This document shows positions 8,479 to 16,768 of a stretch of 64,000 nucleotides of DNA, in pieces. Numbering within the stretch: position 1 is the first letter of the stretch; each line of letters starts with the position of its first letter. The translations under genes were made by a program, and so were the position numbers. The notes under the pieces were generated by a model. That model was not told the DNA's origin. It worked only from the letters and a program-made list of their open reading frames with translations, and searched no databases. Where the stretch lies: NCBI GenBank assembly GCA_963662605.1, contig OY759785.1, positions 186,001 through 250,000 of the forward strand, read 5' to 3'. The stretch is from G963662605 sp963662605. GTDB lineage: Bacteria > Bacteroidota > Ignavibacteria > Ignavibacteriales > Ignavibacteriaceae.

Positions 8479-10216
8479 ATTTTTCACCCGTTGTTTTCTT
8501 TTAATTTTATGCGCCGCCTCTTTGCGCGTCTGTGCACAAACGAATTCCACACCGCCCGGTGACGCGGGCTTTTCCGACGCGGTCGGTTTATACTCACAAG
8601 GAAATTACGAACAGGCGCTTGTAAAATTTCAATCACTCGCGGCAGAAAATGCCTCGCCCCACGCAGAGGAATCTAAAATATTTATCGCCAAGATACACAT
8701 CAAGAACAAGCAGTTCTCGGTTGCCGAAATCGAATTGCAAAACCTCTTGAAAAATAACGCGTCATCGCTGTACCGCGATGAAACCCGATTCACTCTTTCC
8801 GATGCACTTTGGCAGCAGAAAAAAAATTACGAGGCTTTTACCGTACTCATGAACGGGGCAATGTCATTAAAAACAGATTCATTGAAACAAGTCAACGCGG
8901 CTTTTGTATCGGGACTGCTTGATAAGCTTTCTCATAAGGAGATGCTTGATGTAAACGAGACATACAGAGGCAAAGCCGAAGATGTTCTTCTTACCTACTG
9001 CCGCGCAAAATCTACGGCTCTAAAGGGCGAGCGCGAAAAAGCAAAGCAGCTCCTCTATCCTATTATTGCCAATGTTTCTTCAAACCCTTACCGGGATTTT
9101 TGCGTCAAGCTATACCAGTCCATTGAATCCGAAGATTTGAAATTTGCCAACAATTATGTTATCGGAGTTATGCTCCCGTTAAAACTTGACGATACGCATG
9201 CCGGCAAAACTCCCGCGAGAGAAGTTCTGGATGGTATTAAGTTAGCCGTTGATACATACAACGCGAAAGGTATCAAGCGAGCCGGGTTATTCATCTGCGA
9301 CACGAAGCGCGATACCGGCATCATTGATTCCATTGCAAAAGAATATGCAAAAGTAGTCAACCTTAAAGCCGTTATCGGACCGCTATACAGCGATGAATGT
9401 AAGCGGGCATCCAAAGTTTTAGGAGATTTAAAAATCCCCATGTTTTCCCCGACGGCGACGGATGAAAACCTGACTGCACATACGCCGTACTTCTGGCAGG
9501 CGAACCCGACATTCACCGTCCGCGGTAAAACGCTGGCGCATTATATATTTGAACAGGAAAAGAAAAGGAAAATGGCTGTCATCTTTTCTGAAGAAGGCAC
9601 TTCGTCGGTTTACGCTAAAGCCTTTGCACGCGAGTTTGTTGCACTGCATGGTTCAGTCGTGTATGAAGATAAATACAAACTGAACGACCCCGACCTGACG
9701 AAGATAACCAACAAATTAAAATCGCTGCAAAAAAATATAGACGGCGTTTTTCTGCCGGTCTCAAACCAGAAAGTTATCAACGATCTGCTCTCCGCTTTTG
9801 AGCAGGCCGAACTGTTCATTCCGATATATGGAAACCAGGACTGGTTTATGTCGCCGCAGTTGTCAACATCTACAACGCTCAGCAGCATGCTGGTAATCAG
9901 TTCGGATTATTTTATAGATTATAACGATTTTGAGTTCGAAGCATTGAACGACCGGTTCCACTCGATAAACGGATATGATATTAACCGCAATGTGCTTTAT
10001 GGTTACGATGCCGCGAATCTGGTCATGCAGTCGCTTGAAGTACAATCGGTAATTCCTGCCGATGGCGGGATGATGAAGTCATTAGTGTTTAAAGGTTTAC
10101 ATAATGATTTTTCTTTCAAAGGCGGAAGGATTAATTCAGCGGTTAACATTATCCGGTTGCAGGACGGCATTTATCAGCGAATCATGAAATACAATCCGGA
10201 TTCAGACGAGTATTGA
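8459..10216 (+). CDS. Exported TPR plus periplasmic-binding-fold protein, LpoA-like
   Basis: A 585-residue exported protein. The first 27 residues form a signal peptide ending near VCAQ. Residues about 35-220 are TPR-like helical repeats, and about 225-560 form a type I periplasmic-binding fold (Leu/Ile/Val-binding type), visible in VIGVMLPL, the AVIGPLYSDE stretch and FSPTATDENL. This order of a helical N-terminus and a PBP1-fold C-terminus matches LpoA, the outer-membrane activator of penicillin-binding protein 1A in Gammaproteobacteria, but no lipobox is visible and no transporter subunits are adjacent. A role in cell-envelope assembly or ligand sensing is inferred. It overlaps the preceding TPR gene by 20 bases. 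Confidence 0.75.
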   Translation: MYRSKDKFFTRCFLLILCAASLRVCAQTNSTPPGDAGFSDAVGLYSQGNYEQALVKFQSLAAENASPHAEESKIFIAKIHIKNKQFSVAEIELQNLLKNNASSLYRDETRFTLSDALWQQKKNYEAFTVLMNGAMSLKTDSLKQVNAAFVSGLLDKLSHKEMLDVNETYRGKAEDVLLTYCRAKSTALKGEREKAKQLLYPIIANVSSNPYRDFCVKLYQSIESEDLKFANNYVIGVMLPLKLDDTHAGKTPAREVLDGIKLAVDTYNAKGIKRAGLFICDTKRDTGIIDSIAKEYAKVVNLKAVIGPLYSDECKRASKVLGDLKIPMFSPTATDENLTAHTPYFWQANPTFTVRGKTLAHYIFEQEKKRKMAVIFSEEGTSSVYAKAFAREFVALHGSVVYEDKYKLNDPDLTKITNKLKSLQKNIDGVFLPVSNQKVINDLLSAFEQAELFIPIYGNQDWFMSPQLSTSTTLSSMLVISSDYFIDYNDFEFEALNDRFHSINGYDINRNVLYGYDAANLVMQSLEVQSVIPADGGMMKSLVFKGLHNDFSFKGGRINSAVNIIRLQDGIYQRIMKYNPDSDEY

Positions 10217-10256
10217 TGTAATAAAAACTACTTTAAAATAACATACAGGGGTTTAT

Positions 10257-10940
10257 ATGAATGACACGGTTAGAGATATTCCACTTGACGAACGTCCCAG
10301 AGAAAAACTGCTTTTACGCGGAGCGCATCATGTAAGCGATGCCGAACTGCTTGCGATTTTACTCCGGACAGGAACCAAGGGTAAGTCCGTGATCAAAATG
10401 GCGATGGAACTCATCACCGAACACGGCAATCTGGCATCGCTCGCGACAAAATCATCTGCAACCATCAGAAAAATTTCGGGAATTGGTAAAGATAAAGCCG
10501 CTACTTTACTCGCCGCTTTCGAAATAACCCGGCGCGTGCAGCAGCAATCCCGAAATATCTTTGACAAACCCATCACTTCTCCGGACGATGTTGCCGAATA
10601 TTTTATTCCCCGCCTGCGGGATGAGATGAAAGAGCTTTTTCTTGTCATCTGCCTTAGCTCGGCAAATAAAATCATTAAGCATCAGGTCATTTCAGAGGGC
10701 AGCTTAGACTCAACCGTGGTTCACCCGCGGGAAGTTTTCAAAGTGGCAATCGAAAACAACGCGAAAAGCATCATAATAATGCATAATCACCCCAGCGGAA
10801 ATATTAACCCCAGCCAGGAGGATATTGCAATGACAAAAAAACTATCGGAAGCCGGAAAGGTTTTGGACATCCCTATTTTTGACCACATCGTGATAGGGGG
10901 CAATAATTACACCAGTTTTGCTGAAAAAAAATACATTTGA
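10257..10940 (+). CDS. radC: RadC-family JAB-domain protein
   Basis: A 227-residue RadC (YeeS/DUF2466) protein. The N-terminal helix-hairpin-helix region (about 55-92, ISGIGKDKAATLLAAFE) is followed by the JAB/MPN metal-binding domain with the signature HNHPSG at 176-181 and the downstream D..I.DHIVIGG. The family was once called a DNA repair protein; its real role is unsettled, and JAB chemistry suggests a zinc-dependent hydrolase. The ATG at 10257 is chosen because the conserved IPLDERPREKLL begins nine residues later. It is 40 bases downstream of the LpoA-like gene. Confidence 0.93.
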   Translation: MNDTVRDIPLDERPREKLLLRGAHHVSDAELLAILLRTGTKGKSVIKMAMELITEHGNLASLATKSSATIRKISGIGKDKAATLLAAFEITRRVQQQSRNIFDKPITSPDDVAEYFIPRLRDEMKELFLVICLSSANKIIKHQVISEGSLDSTVVHPREVFKVAIENNAKSIIIMHNHPSGNINPSQEDIAMTKKLSEAGKVLDIPIFDHIVIGGNNYTSFAEKKYI

Positions 10941-11042
10941 TTGTTTTTTTTGCTATATTTTGCACAGAGAATAAAAACTACGAAGCGCCTGAAATTGTGG
11001 CGCTTAGAGATAATTCATTAATTAAAGTTATCGGAGAACGAT

Positions 11043-11315
11043 ATGCAAATAAGAAATCATTTTCGAGTACTCGCTGGAGTATGCTTGTTTGCTTTTGGCA
11101 GTTTACTGATTGCAGGCTGCGGTGTCAGCGAAGAGCAATTAGCACAGCTCGAAGCCAGGAAAAAAGAAGTTAAGACTCTTGAGTTAAAAGCTGACGGCCT
11201 AAAATCCGAACGCACACGTTTGGAAAAAGAAATTGCCGAGAAGAATAAAAAACTCGAGGAGTGCAATAAGCTTAAACAACAGACCCAGGCAAACTTAAAT
11301 AAGATTCAGAAGTAG
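11043..11315 (+). CDS. Small coiled-coil lipoprotein
   Basis: A 90-residue lipoprotein with a basic start, a hydrophobic stretch and a lipobox LIAGC at about 22-26, so Cys26 would be lipidated. The remainder is a single long charged coiled coil (EARKKEVKTLELKADG and onward) rich in Lys and Glu. A family name cannot be given; the shape recalls Lpp-type or spacer lipoproteins of the envelope. A GGAG sits just before the ATG. The LysM protein follows after five bases, so the two probably act together at the cell wall. An AT-rich promoter-like TATATTTTG lies at 10954-10962. Confidence 0.75.
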   Translation: MQIRNHFRVLAGVCLFAFGSLLIAGCGVSEEQLAQLEARKKEVKTLELKADGLKSERTRLEKEIAEKNKKLEECNKLKQQTQANLNKIQK

Positions 11316-11320
11316 GAAGG

Positions 11321-12025
11321 ATGGAAAACACTATGAAATTACTTAGCAAAATCTCCGTTCTTTTGATTCTGGTTTTCCTAACAGCAAATACATTTGCTCA
11401 GGAAAAAATATCAAAGGATGAATGGGAAGCACAGATGCAGTCTAACACTGCAAAAATTGAGAGCCTCAGCAAAGAAGTTACCGCTCTTGATTCAGACATT
11501 GCCAAATTACGCTTAACGTCGTCAAGCATACCTTCATATGAAGATTGCGTCGGCGGTTTGAATACTTTGGTTAGTGCAACAAAATCAGATGTTGACAACT
11601 ACAGAAAAGCTGTTAACGAATTAGAAGGTAAGATCAGAAGAAAAGATGGCCCGAAAGCTGACCGTCAAAAAGACCTCAACGCTTTAAAGGCTAACAAGAT
11701 CAGCGCTCTTCCGGAGTTTTATGATCGCGTTCAGAACGATCTCCAGGCTCTTCTTGACGCTTGGCAGGAAGAAGCAGTTGCAGCTTCTAAAGATCTCAAC
11801 TACTCTGTAGTTAAAGGCGATTGCCTCTGGTTCATCGCTAAGAAAAAAGAACATTATGGAAACGGCTTTGCTTGGCCGAAGATTTATCAGGCTAACAAAG
11901 ATCAGATTAAGAATCCTAATTTGATCTATCCTAAACAACTTTTGAAGGTTCCGCCTCTAACCGAGGACGAGAAAACAAAATTTGAAAAATTGCGCAAAAA
12001 CTATAAACCGGCTCCGGCTAAATAA
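11321..12025 (+). CDS. Exported LysM-domain protein
   Basis: A 234-residue exported protein with a signal peptide ending near TFAQ (about residue 26), a central coiled-coil region (about 30-160) and a C-terminal LysM module (about 165-222, VVKGDCLWFIAKKK to IYPKQLLKVP). LysM binds N-acetylglucosamine in peptidoglycan, so the protein probably bridges the wall to something else in the periplasm. It lies five bases after a coiled-coil lipoprotein. Two starts are possible: the ATG at 11321 (directly behind AGGAAGG) or the ATG at 11333, which has better spacing; the mature protein is the same. A strong terminator follows at 12067-12100, ending this unit. Confidence 0.85.
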   Translation: MENTMKLLSKISVLLILVFLTANTFAQEKISKDEWEAQMQSNTAKIESLSKEVTALDSDIAKLRLTSSSIPSYEDCVGGLNTLVSATKSDVDNYRKAVNELEGKIRRKDGPKADRQKDLNALKANKISALPEFYDRVQNDLQALLDAWQEEAVAASKDLNYSVVKGDCLWFIAKKKEHYGNGFAWPKIYQANKDQIKNPNLIYPKQLLKVPPLTEDEKTKFEKLRKNYKPAPAK

Positions 12026-12066
12026 TCGGAATCTGTTTTTCAGTGAATAACGCGTGTTATTTTGTT

Positions 12067-12100
12067 AAGCCCTTATTCTTCGGTGAATAAGGGCTTTTTG
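12067..12100 (+). terminator. Rho-independent terminator after LysM gene
   Basis: An 11-base stem, AGCCCTTATTC (12068-12078) and GAATAAGGGCT (12085-12095), with a TTCGGT loop, is followed by TTTTGTTTTT. It lies 42 bases past the stop of the LysM gene. Confidence 0.9.
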
Positions 12101-12158
12101 TTTTTAAATAGGCTCATTAATATTTTTTACATGCGAGAGTTTCATACACGCATTAGAC

Positions 12159-12265
12159 GAACTCTCCCCAGCCAACCAGGCGTGTAACAAAATTGAGATT
12201 CAGGGCTCTCCCCTCTCTTGCCACCCCTGCCCGCCGAAGGCGCGGAGAGGGGCAGGGGTGAGTTC
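12159..12265. repeat. Composite palindromic element, copy 1
   Basis: Outer arms (GAACTCTCCCC at 12159 and GGGGTGAGTTC ending at 12265) enclose further pairings, chiefly CACCCCTGCCC (12222-12232) with GGGCAGGGGTG (12250-12260). The inner tip holds GCCGAAGGCGCGGA. The same architecture recurs at about 40352-40491 and 47645-47820. It fills most of the 301-base gap between the LysM gene's stop and phoH. Confidence 0.7.
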
Positions 12266-12326
12266 CGCTTTATGAGCACATCCGAAATGATTGCAGGCTC
12301 TGTAATCAAGTTAATTAAGGAATATT

Positions 12327-13292
12327 ATGGAAGAATTAGAAAAAAGAATAAACTTTGAAAATGTTGATATGATTTCACTTCTGGGAGTGAATGACTGTAA
12401 TATTAAAATCGTTGAGAACCGCTTCAGTACCACAATTGTATTCCGCGGCGATCAGGCTATCATTCGCGGTGTGGACGATGAGGTACTGACCGTTGATAAA
12501 ATATTGAAAGAGATGGCGTACGTTCTGAACACGACCGGCAAGCTGACAACAGCCGATGTGCAGATGATCCTCGACCTGACGATGGAGGGTAAGGAAATCA
12601 TTAACGACAAGGAATACGATTCGGTAATCCTTTACACGAAGAACGATACGATTAAGGCAAAGACACCGGGACAGCAAGCCTATATTCAAACCGCCAGACA
12701 GAATGACATCTGCTTTGCTATCGGGCCAGCGGGAACCGGAAAAACATATCTCGCGGTTGCACTGGCAGTCGCCGCCTTAAAAAAAGGTACAGTTAGAAAA
12801 ATTGTTCTCGCTCGGCCGGCAGTTGAAGCCGGTGAAAGTCTCGGCTTTCTTCCGGGTGACTTTCGTGAAAAAATAGATCCGTATCTTCGTCCGCTTTATG
12901 ATGCACTTGACGAGATGATACCAACCGACAAACTTAAGTCGTACCTCGAAAAAGGCGTAGTGGAAATTGTCCCCCTTGCATACATGCGCGGCAGGACTCT
13001 CAATCAGGCGTTTGTGATTTTGGATGAAGCGCAAAACACGACCGACACACAAATGAAAATGTTTCTGACCAGGCTCGGAGTAAATTCAGAAGCGATTATT
13101 ACCGGCGATATTACACAGATAGACCTTCCGGCAAAAACCGTCAGCGGTTTGGTAAAAGCACAGGAAATTCTCCGCGACATCGAAGGTGTCGGATTTATCT
13201 ATTTTGACAAAGGTGATGTTGTGCGCCATAAGTTAGTGAAGGACATCATTGACGCGTACGAGAAATTTTACGACAAAAAAGACAACCATTAA
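12327..13292 (+). CDS. phoH: PhoH-family ATPase
   Basis: A 321-residue cytoplasmic PhoH-like (YbeZ) P-loop ATPase. Residues 1-110 form the N-terminal KH-like region; the ATPase core has Walker A GPAGTGKT at 133-140, the conserved RPAVEAGESLGFLPGD near 163-178, and Walker B LDEAQN at 232-237. Family members work with the RNase YbeY in RNA processing; ybeY is not adjacent here. The ATG at 12327 follows AAGGAATATT. The upstream palindromic repeat and the candidate RNA downstream suggest it is transcribed alone. Confidence 0.94.
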   Translation: MEELEKRINFENVDMISLLGVNDCNIKIVENRFSTTIVFRGDQAIIRGVDDEVLTVDKILKEMAYVLNTTGKLTTADVQMILDLTMEGKEIINDKEYDSVILYTKNDTIKAKTPGQQAYIQTARQNDICFAIGPAGTGKTYLAVALAVAALKKGTVRKIVLARPAVEAGESLGFLPGDFREKIDPYLRPLYDALDEMIPTDKLKSYLEKGVVEIVPLAYMRGRTLNQAFVILDEAQNTTDTQMKMFLTRLGVNSEAIITGDITQIDLPAKTVSGLVKAQEILRDIEGVGFIYFDKGDVVRHKLVKDIIDAYEKFYDKKDNH

Positions 13293-13379
13293 CCCTTCAC
13301 AAGAAAGTCAGGCGGCATACCCTACCGTTTGCTGCCCGACCCTCTCTTTTTTACCCAGACCCTATTTATTGCTCGTCTA

Positions 13380-13410
13380 TTTACTTCAAGGTTTTTCCGG
13401 TGTAATTTTG
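13380..13410 (+). promoter_or_regulatory. Promoter of candidate structured RNA
   Basis: A TAATTTTG element at 13403-13410 fits the Bacteroidota -7 consensus TAnnTTTG, with TTTA 19 bases upstream in the place of the -33 element. The 23 bases from the -7 element onward match those at the RRM-gene promoter (35793 onward) at 19 positions, including an identical TTTGTACATGGGT. This predicts transcription starting at about 13416. Confidence 0.6.
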
Positions 13411-13415
13411 TACAT

Positions 13416-13599
13416 GGGTTATTGGAGCCACGTGTTTCTGCGGGATTTGGGACAGTATAACACGAAAAAGTAATAATCTTATGGGCCGCTGAGAGCCGGC
13501 AATACTTCACCCGGGAATATTTTCTGTTTTTACAGGAAATATTAACCGGGACGACCTCCCGAAACAAGCGGGATTATTTGACCGGGTGAAGTTTTTTTT
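13416..13599 (+). ncRNA. Candidate structured RNA or attenuated leader
   Basis: About 180 bases bounded by a promoter (13380-13410) and a T-tailed stem. Visible stems: CGTGTT (13431-13436) with AACACG (13459-13464), extended by CTG/CAG; GCCG (13485-13488) with CGGC (13497-13500); a 12-base hairpin at 13516-13543 with a TTTT loop; TCCCG (13557-13561) with CGGGA (13569-13573); and an outer 11-base stem, ACTTCACCCGG (13504-13514) with CCGGGTGAAGT (13582-13592), followed by T residues. The first bases GGGT-TATTG (13416-13424) can pair with CAATA (13500-13504) and ACCC (13509-13512), which would compete with the outer stem. It could be a free small RNA or a leader attenuating the membrane-protein gene at 13613. 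It matches no RNA family that I recognise. Confidence 0.5.
13504..13599 (+). terminator. Branched terminator-like stem
   Basis: An 11-base perfect outer stem (13504-13514 with 13582-13592) carrying two internal hairpins is followed directly by seven T residues. The branched stem is unusual for a terminator, but the T-run directly after it supports termination on the + strand, 14 bases before the next ATG. Confidence 0.6.
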
Positions 13600-13612
13600 A
13601 TTATATTGGGGA

Positions 13613-14293
13613 ATGCGATTTCTAATACCATACTTACTTGCTACACATCTCCTCCAGTTCGTAAGCGTTTCACGGCTATTATATGTTATTATCAAGCGGC
13701 AGCATCCGGCAAAATATATTCTTCCGCTTTTTCTTTATGTTGGTGCTTATTTTTTAGCCGACTTTATTACAACGGTTTCAACAATATATCATATTCGTAA
13801 TATTTCCCTGGCGTATATTTATTACCCGGCCGAATATATTTTTATATCATGGATGTACTATGCCATTTGTCCAAGACATCATAAACGCCTGATAATCGTT
13901 TTAGGGATGGTCGCACTTTCCGTATTTGTGTTGGGATTAATTTATTTCAGGGGGGCGACCGGACACAATTTTATCGGGATGTCCTTTGTCCATTCCACAC
14001 TTTTAATTATCGCAGGAAGATTTCTCGTTTGGCTTACCGCCAAAGGTCAAACCGAGTTAAAGTCCGATCCTCAGTTTTATATCACACTGGGAATATTGCT
14101 GGACTGCGGGATAACGGCTATTTCATATGTGTTGTTTGATACGTTTGAATACCGCATGCCTTATTACTTCAACGTGATTTCAGATGTGACTTCGTCCATT
14201 TTTATTTTTACCGGCATTTTATTCCTTTTCAAAAATGAAATGGCGGTATTAAAAATTCTTCGCGAAGCCGAACGGGAATCCTCAATTACTTGA
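13613..14293 (+). CDS. Seven-helix integral membrane protein of unknown function
   Basis: A 226-residue, strongly hydrophobic protein with about seven membrane helices (for example LIPYLLATHLLQFVSVSRLL, then YILPLFLYVGAYFLADFI, and others up to about residue 205), and a short charged cytoplasmic tail. No catalytic motif or known family is recognised. The ATG at 13613 with TTGGGGA before it is preferred to an in-frame GTG at 13586, because the latter would lie inside the terminator-like stem. Its 3' end overlaps the convergent lipoprotein gene by eight bases. It may be controlled by the structured leader upstream. Confidence 0.65.
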   Translation: MRFLIPYLLATHLLQFVSVSRLLYVIIKRQHPAKYILPLFLYVGAYFLADFITTVSTIYHIRNISLAYIYYPAEYIFISWMYYAICPRHHKRLIIVLGMVALSVFVLGLIYFRGATGHNFIGMSFVHSTLLIIAGRFLVWLTAKGQTELKSDPQFYITLGILLDCGITAISYVLFDTFEYRMPYYFNVISDVTSSIFIFTGILFLFKNEMAVLKILREAERESSIT

Positions 14294-14753
14294 CAATCTC
14301 ACCGGTCATGCTTTTTACTTCCGGGAAATGTATGTCTCCGAGTATCGAACAATCCTTAATTATGGCAACTCCAACAGCCGACCCAATTTGAAACCAATAC
14401 TTCTGATAACCGATCACCTGATAGTTACCGCGTAAATTGCTCTTGTAGTAGTGCCACTGCTGAATCGCTTTTTCCAATGTTTCTTTAATCAGTTTAGGCC
14501 TGGCACTGTCCGAACCGGCACGCGAAAGATGATCGGGTATTGATTTTTCCAGATATGATTCAACACTGTCCCGGGGAATTGCGGCATCAAGCCATTCAAC
14601 GTCCATCGTTCTATTATAGTAACGACCCAACCCCTGCGCGCGCAATGAGTCAGGCAGCGAGAGTCTGGGACAATCAAGAGTTAATCGCACGCTTTGATAA
14701 CAGCCGCATAAGCCCAAAGCCAACATCGAAACGAGCAGTACAATCTTTTTCAT
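14286..14753 (-). CDS. Lipoprotein, copy A of a tandem pair
   Basis: A 155-residue lipoprotein with lipobox LCGC (about 15-18), so Cys18 would be lipidated. It is a paralogue of the next gene: both share CPRL.LPD, the QGLGRY motif, a D.EWLD/DIDWLD segment, a C-terminal GSA.GV.I...C...GDIHFPE block and a similar length. No known family is recognised. The conserved cysteine late in both copies may pair with the one in CPRL. The gene is the last of a leftward group beginning with the GT-C-like membrane protein. Confidence 0.75.
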   Translation of the reverse strand: MKKIVLLVSMLALGLCGCYQSVRLTLDCPRLSLPDSLRAQGLGRYYNRTMDVEWLDAAIPRDSVESYLEKSIPDHLSRAGSDSARPKLIKETLEKAIQQWHYYKSNLRGNYQVIGYQKYWFQIGSAVGVAIIKDCSILGDIHFPEVKSMTGEIVK

Positions 14754-14851
14754 TTTTCACCTTTAATATTTATAAAGTGCCTCGTGTCTATTACGTTCGA
14801 ATTATCGGACAACGTAAAAGCACAAGGTTTATGTAATACCGATGTTTAATT

Positions 14852-15325
14852 TTACTGAAGAAGTTCTCCGGACGAGCCACTCATTTCCGGGAAGTGTATA
14901 TCTCCGACAATGACACAGCCGTGTAAAATGACAATGCCTGCCGCCGAACCTTTATAAAACCACGATTTGTGGTAATAGGCAATTCTAAAGTCTTCTGAAT
15001 ATTCTTGTTCGTACGTTTTCCATTTATTAATGGACCGCGATATAACATCAGTTACGGCTGCTTTCTTCCGTGCGGTATCCACGCCTAAGAAGGTAGAATA
15101 GTATTCCGGAACGATGCGTCTGATAAATACCTCAACGCTATCCGGCACAAGTTCATTGTCTAACCAGTCTATATCTATAATCTCATCATTGTAGCGCCCC
15201 AGGCCCTGTGTTTTCATTGTGTCGGGAAGTGCAAGCCGGGGACAGATGAGAGACTCTCTGATACTGTGGTAACAACCACCAACGCAAAGCGCCAATAATG
15301 AAACAAGAAGTATAATCTTTTTCAT
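14852..15325 (-). CDS. Lipoprotein, copy B of a tandem pair
   Basis: A 157-residue lipoprotein with lipobox VGGC (about 15-18). It is clearly related to the neighbouring copy A over its whole length (CPRLALPD, QGLGRY, the GDIHFPE block), so a tandem duplication produced the pair. The two copies have diverged widely in the middle, which suggests an old duplication. Its start codon overlaps the stop of the upstream membrane protein by four bases, implying coupled translation. Function is unknown. Confidence 0.75.
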   Translation of the reverse strand: MKKIILLVSLLALCVGGCYHSIRESLICPRLALPDTMKTQGLGRYNDEIIDIDWLDNELVPDSVEVFIRRIVPEYYSTFLGVDTARKKAAVTDVISRSINKWKTYEQEYSEDFRIAYYHKSWFYKGSAAGIVILHGCVIVGDIHFPEMSGSSGELLQ

Positions 15326-16650
15326 GTATTACCTGCCATTCTTCCTATAATAAGTTCACCCTTGTGCCGTTTAAAATCAAAAAAAAGTGCCACATAAAAA
15401 ATAAGATATTCTACAAAAATAACATCATAATGTTCCCGCCATATCTGCCCATAGGGGGTAATGTTCGTAAAATTAATCATAAAGAATAACACGACAACAG
15501 AATAGAACTCCGTGAACGGAAGTAAAACCGCCAGCCATCCGAGATACCAGGGATATACCGTTGTAGTAAAGGCTGCGACACAAATGTAAATCCAGGTGAG
15601 CTTATACATGGGTAGTTTAACGGCGAATGAGACATACAGAACAGAAACTGCCAAAAGCGCTAAACACAACATCCGCAGTTTGATCCCGTCAAGCGTTATC
15701 AGTTTAAAAAGATTAAAAAACGAACCGTTGAATTCCCAATTGACCAGATATGTAGAAAGCATATCGGTCAGCGAGTGCCGCTGATTTAAAAATGGTATGT
15801 ATGCCGCGATAATGATAACTACGGCAACCGGAATGAATGTCGAGATTTTTTTGAATGATATTTTATAAAGTAACAGCGGGAGTGCGAACACCGCGTAGGA
15901 CTTCATTAAAAAACACAGAGCAAACATTATTGCTGCCGGAGTTGGTTTTTCTTTCAGTACAAATAAAACGAACGCGAGAAAGAACGGAAGCGCAGCAACG
16001 TCTATGTGGGCGTTAATCATGTATTCCATTATCGGAAGCGGCAGCCACGCGTACAGCAATACATATCGCGTATTCTTACCGGAATACCGCAACAACTTTA
16101 TAATGAGAAGCAGACTGCAGAGTTCGGCAAGAAGGAAAAATATTTTTAATCCTAATGGCGTTTCGCCGCCTATTGTATAAGCCGCAGTAAATAAGACCTG
16201 TGCGGCGGGCGGATAAATCGTGGTGAGTTTTTTAAATGTAACTTTTTCCGGCAGTATATTCGAGTGCAGCTTGTTCAGCGCCGTATCGCCGGGGGCGTAT
16301 TCATACGGATTATATCCATTCGCTATCATCTTCCCCTCCCAGACATACCGGTAATAATCATCAGATGTCGAAGGTTCTGTCGGAATAAGCGTGATTCGGA
16401 AGATCAACCCACTGAGGATAATAAAAGGCAGAAACCACTTTTGTATATGTGCTGCCTCGCCTTCTGCTCTAAGCAAATACCACGAATACGCGAACACAAT
16501 AAATGCGATTCCGTACACAATCATGAACAGCATAATATTTTGCTTTATTCCCCGTGATGCCGATAAACCTGCATATAAAAGGTACAAGACCTCAAAAAGA
16601 ATCGCGCAGATACCCAGAGCTATGACTTTATGGTGTTGCTTCGCCGGCAT
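15322..16650 (-). CDS. Polytopic GT-C-type glycosyltransferase-like membrane protein
   Basis: A 442-residue protein with about eleven to thirteen membrane helices. Near residue 95 a periplasmic loop has the acidic SDDYYRYVWEG motif, followed by NGYNPYEYAPGD and a TIYPPAAQ segment. This layout is typical of GT-C-fold transferases that use polyprenyl-phosphate sugars (DUF2029/GT87-like mannosyltransferases). The acidic pair DD is the likely catalytic site. The acceptor is not known. It overlaps the lipoprotein gene downstream by four bases, which suggests that the lipoproteins may be glycosylated or work alongside it; that is inference only. Confidence 0.75.
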   Translation of the reverse strand: MPAKQHHKVIALGICAILFEVLYLLYAGLSASRGIKQNIMLFMIVYGIAFIVFAYSWYLLRAEGEAAHIQKWFLPFIILSGLIFRITLIPTEPSTSDDYYRYVWEGKMIANGYNPYEYAPGDTALNKLHSNILPEKVTFKKLTTIYPPAAQVLFTAAYTIGGETPLGLKIFFLLAELCSLLLIIKLLRYSGKNTRYVLLYAWLPLPIMEYMINAHIDVAALPFFLAFVLFVLKEKPTPAAIMFALCFLMKSYAVFALPLLLYKISFKKISTFIPVAVVIIIAAYIPFLNQRHSLTDMLSTYLVNWEFNGSFFNLFKLITLDGIKLRMLCLALLAVSVLYVSFAVKLPMYKLTWIYICVAAFTTTVYPWYLGWLAVLLPFTEFYSVVVLFFMINFTNITPYGQIWREHYDVIFVEYLIFYVALFFDFKRHKGELIIGRMAGNT

Positions 16651-16768
16651 ATATACATAAAGATTAAAATAAATCGAAATATTGTCTGCTGAAAGATAAT
16701 CAACTTATGTAATATTAGCCTGAAACTCCTATTTTAAATAATGAATTTGACAAATTTAGGATTCTAAA

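Noticed and set aside
13484..13500. CTGAGA inside GCCGCTGAGAGCCGGC, as in the TPP riboswitch
   Set aside because: The other TPP-box elements (CGGGGTGC before it and ACCTGATC and GCG.AGGGA after it) are missing, and the gene downstream is not a thiamine gene.
13586..13612. Earlier GTG start for the membrane protein
   Set aside because: It lies within the right arm of the terminator-like stem; the ATG at 13613 has a plausible ribosome-binding site and begins the first membrane helix.
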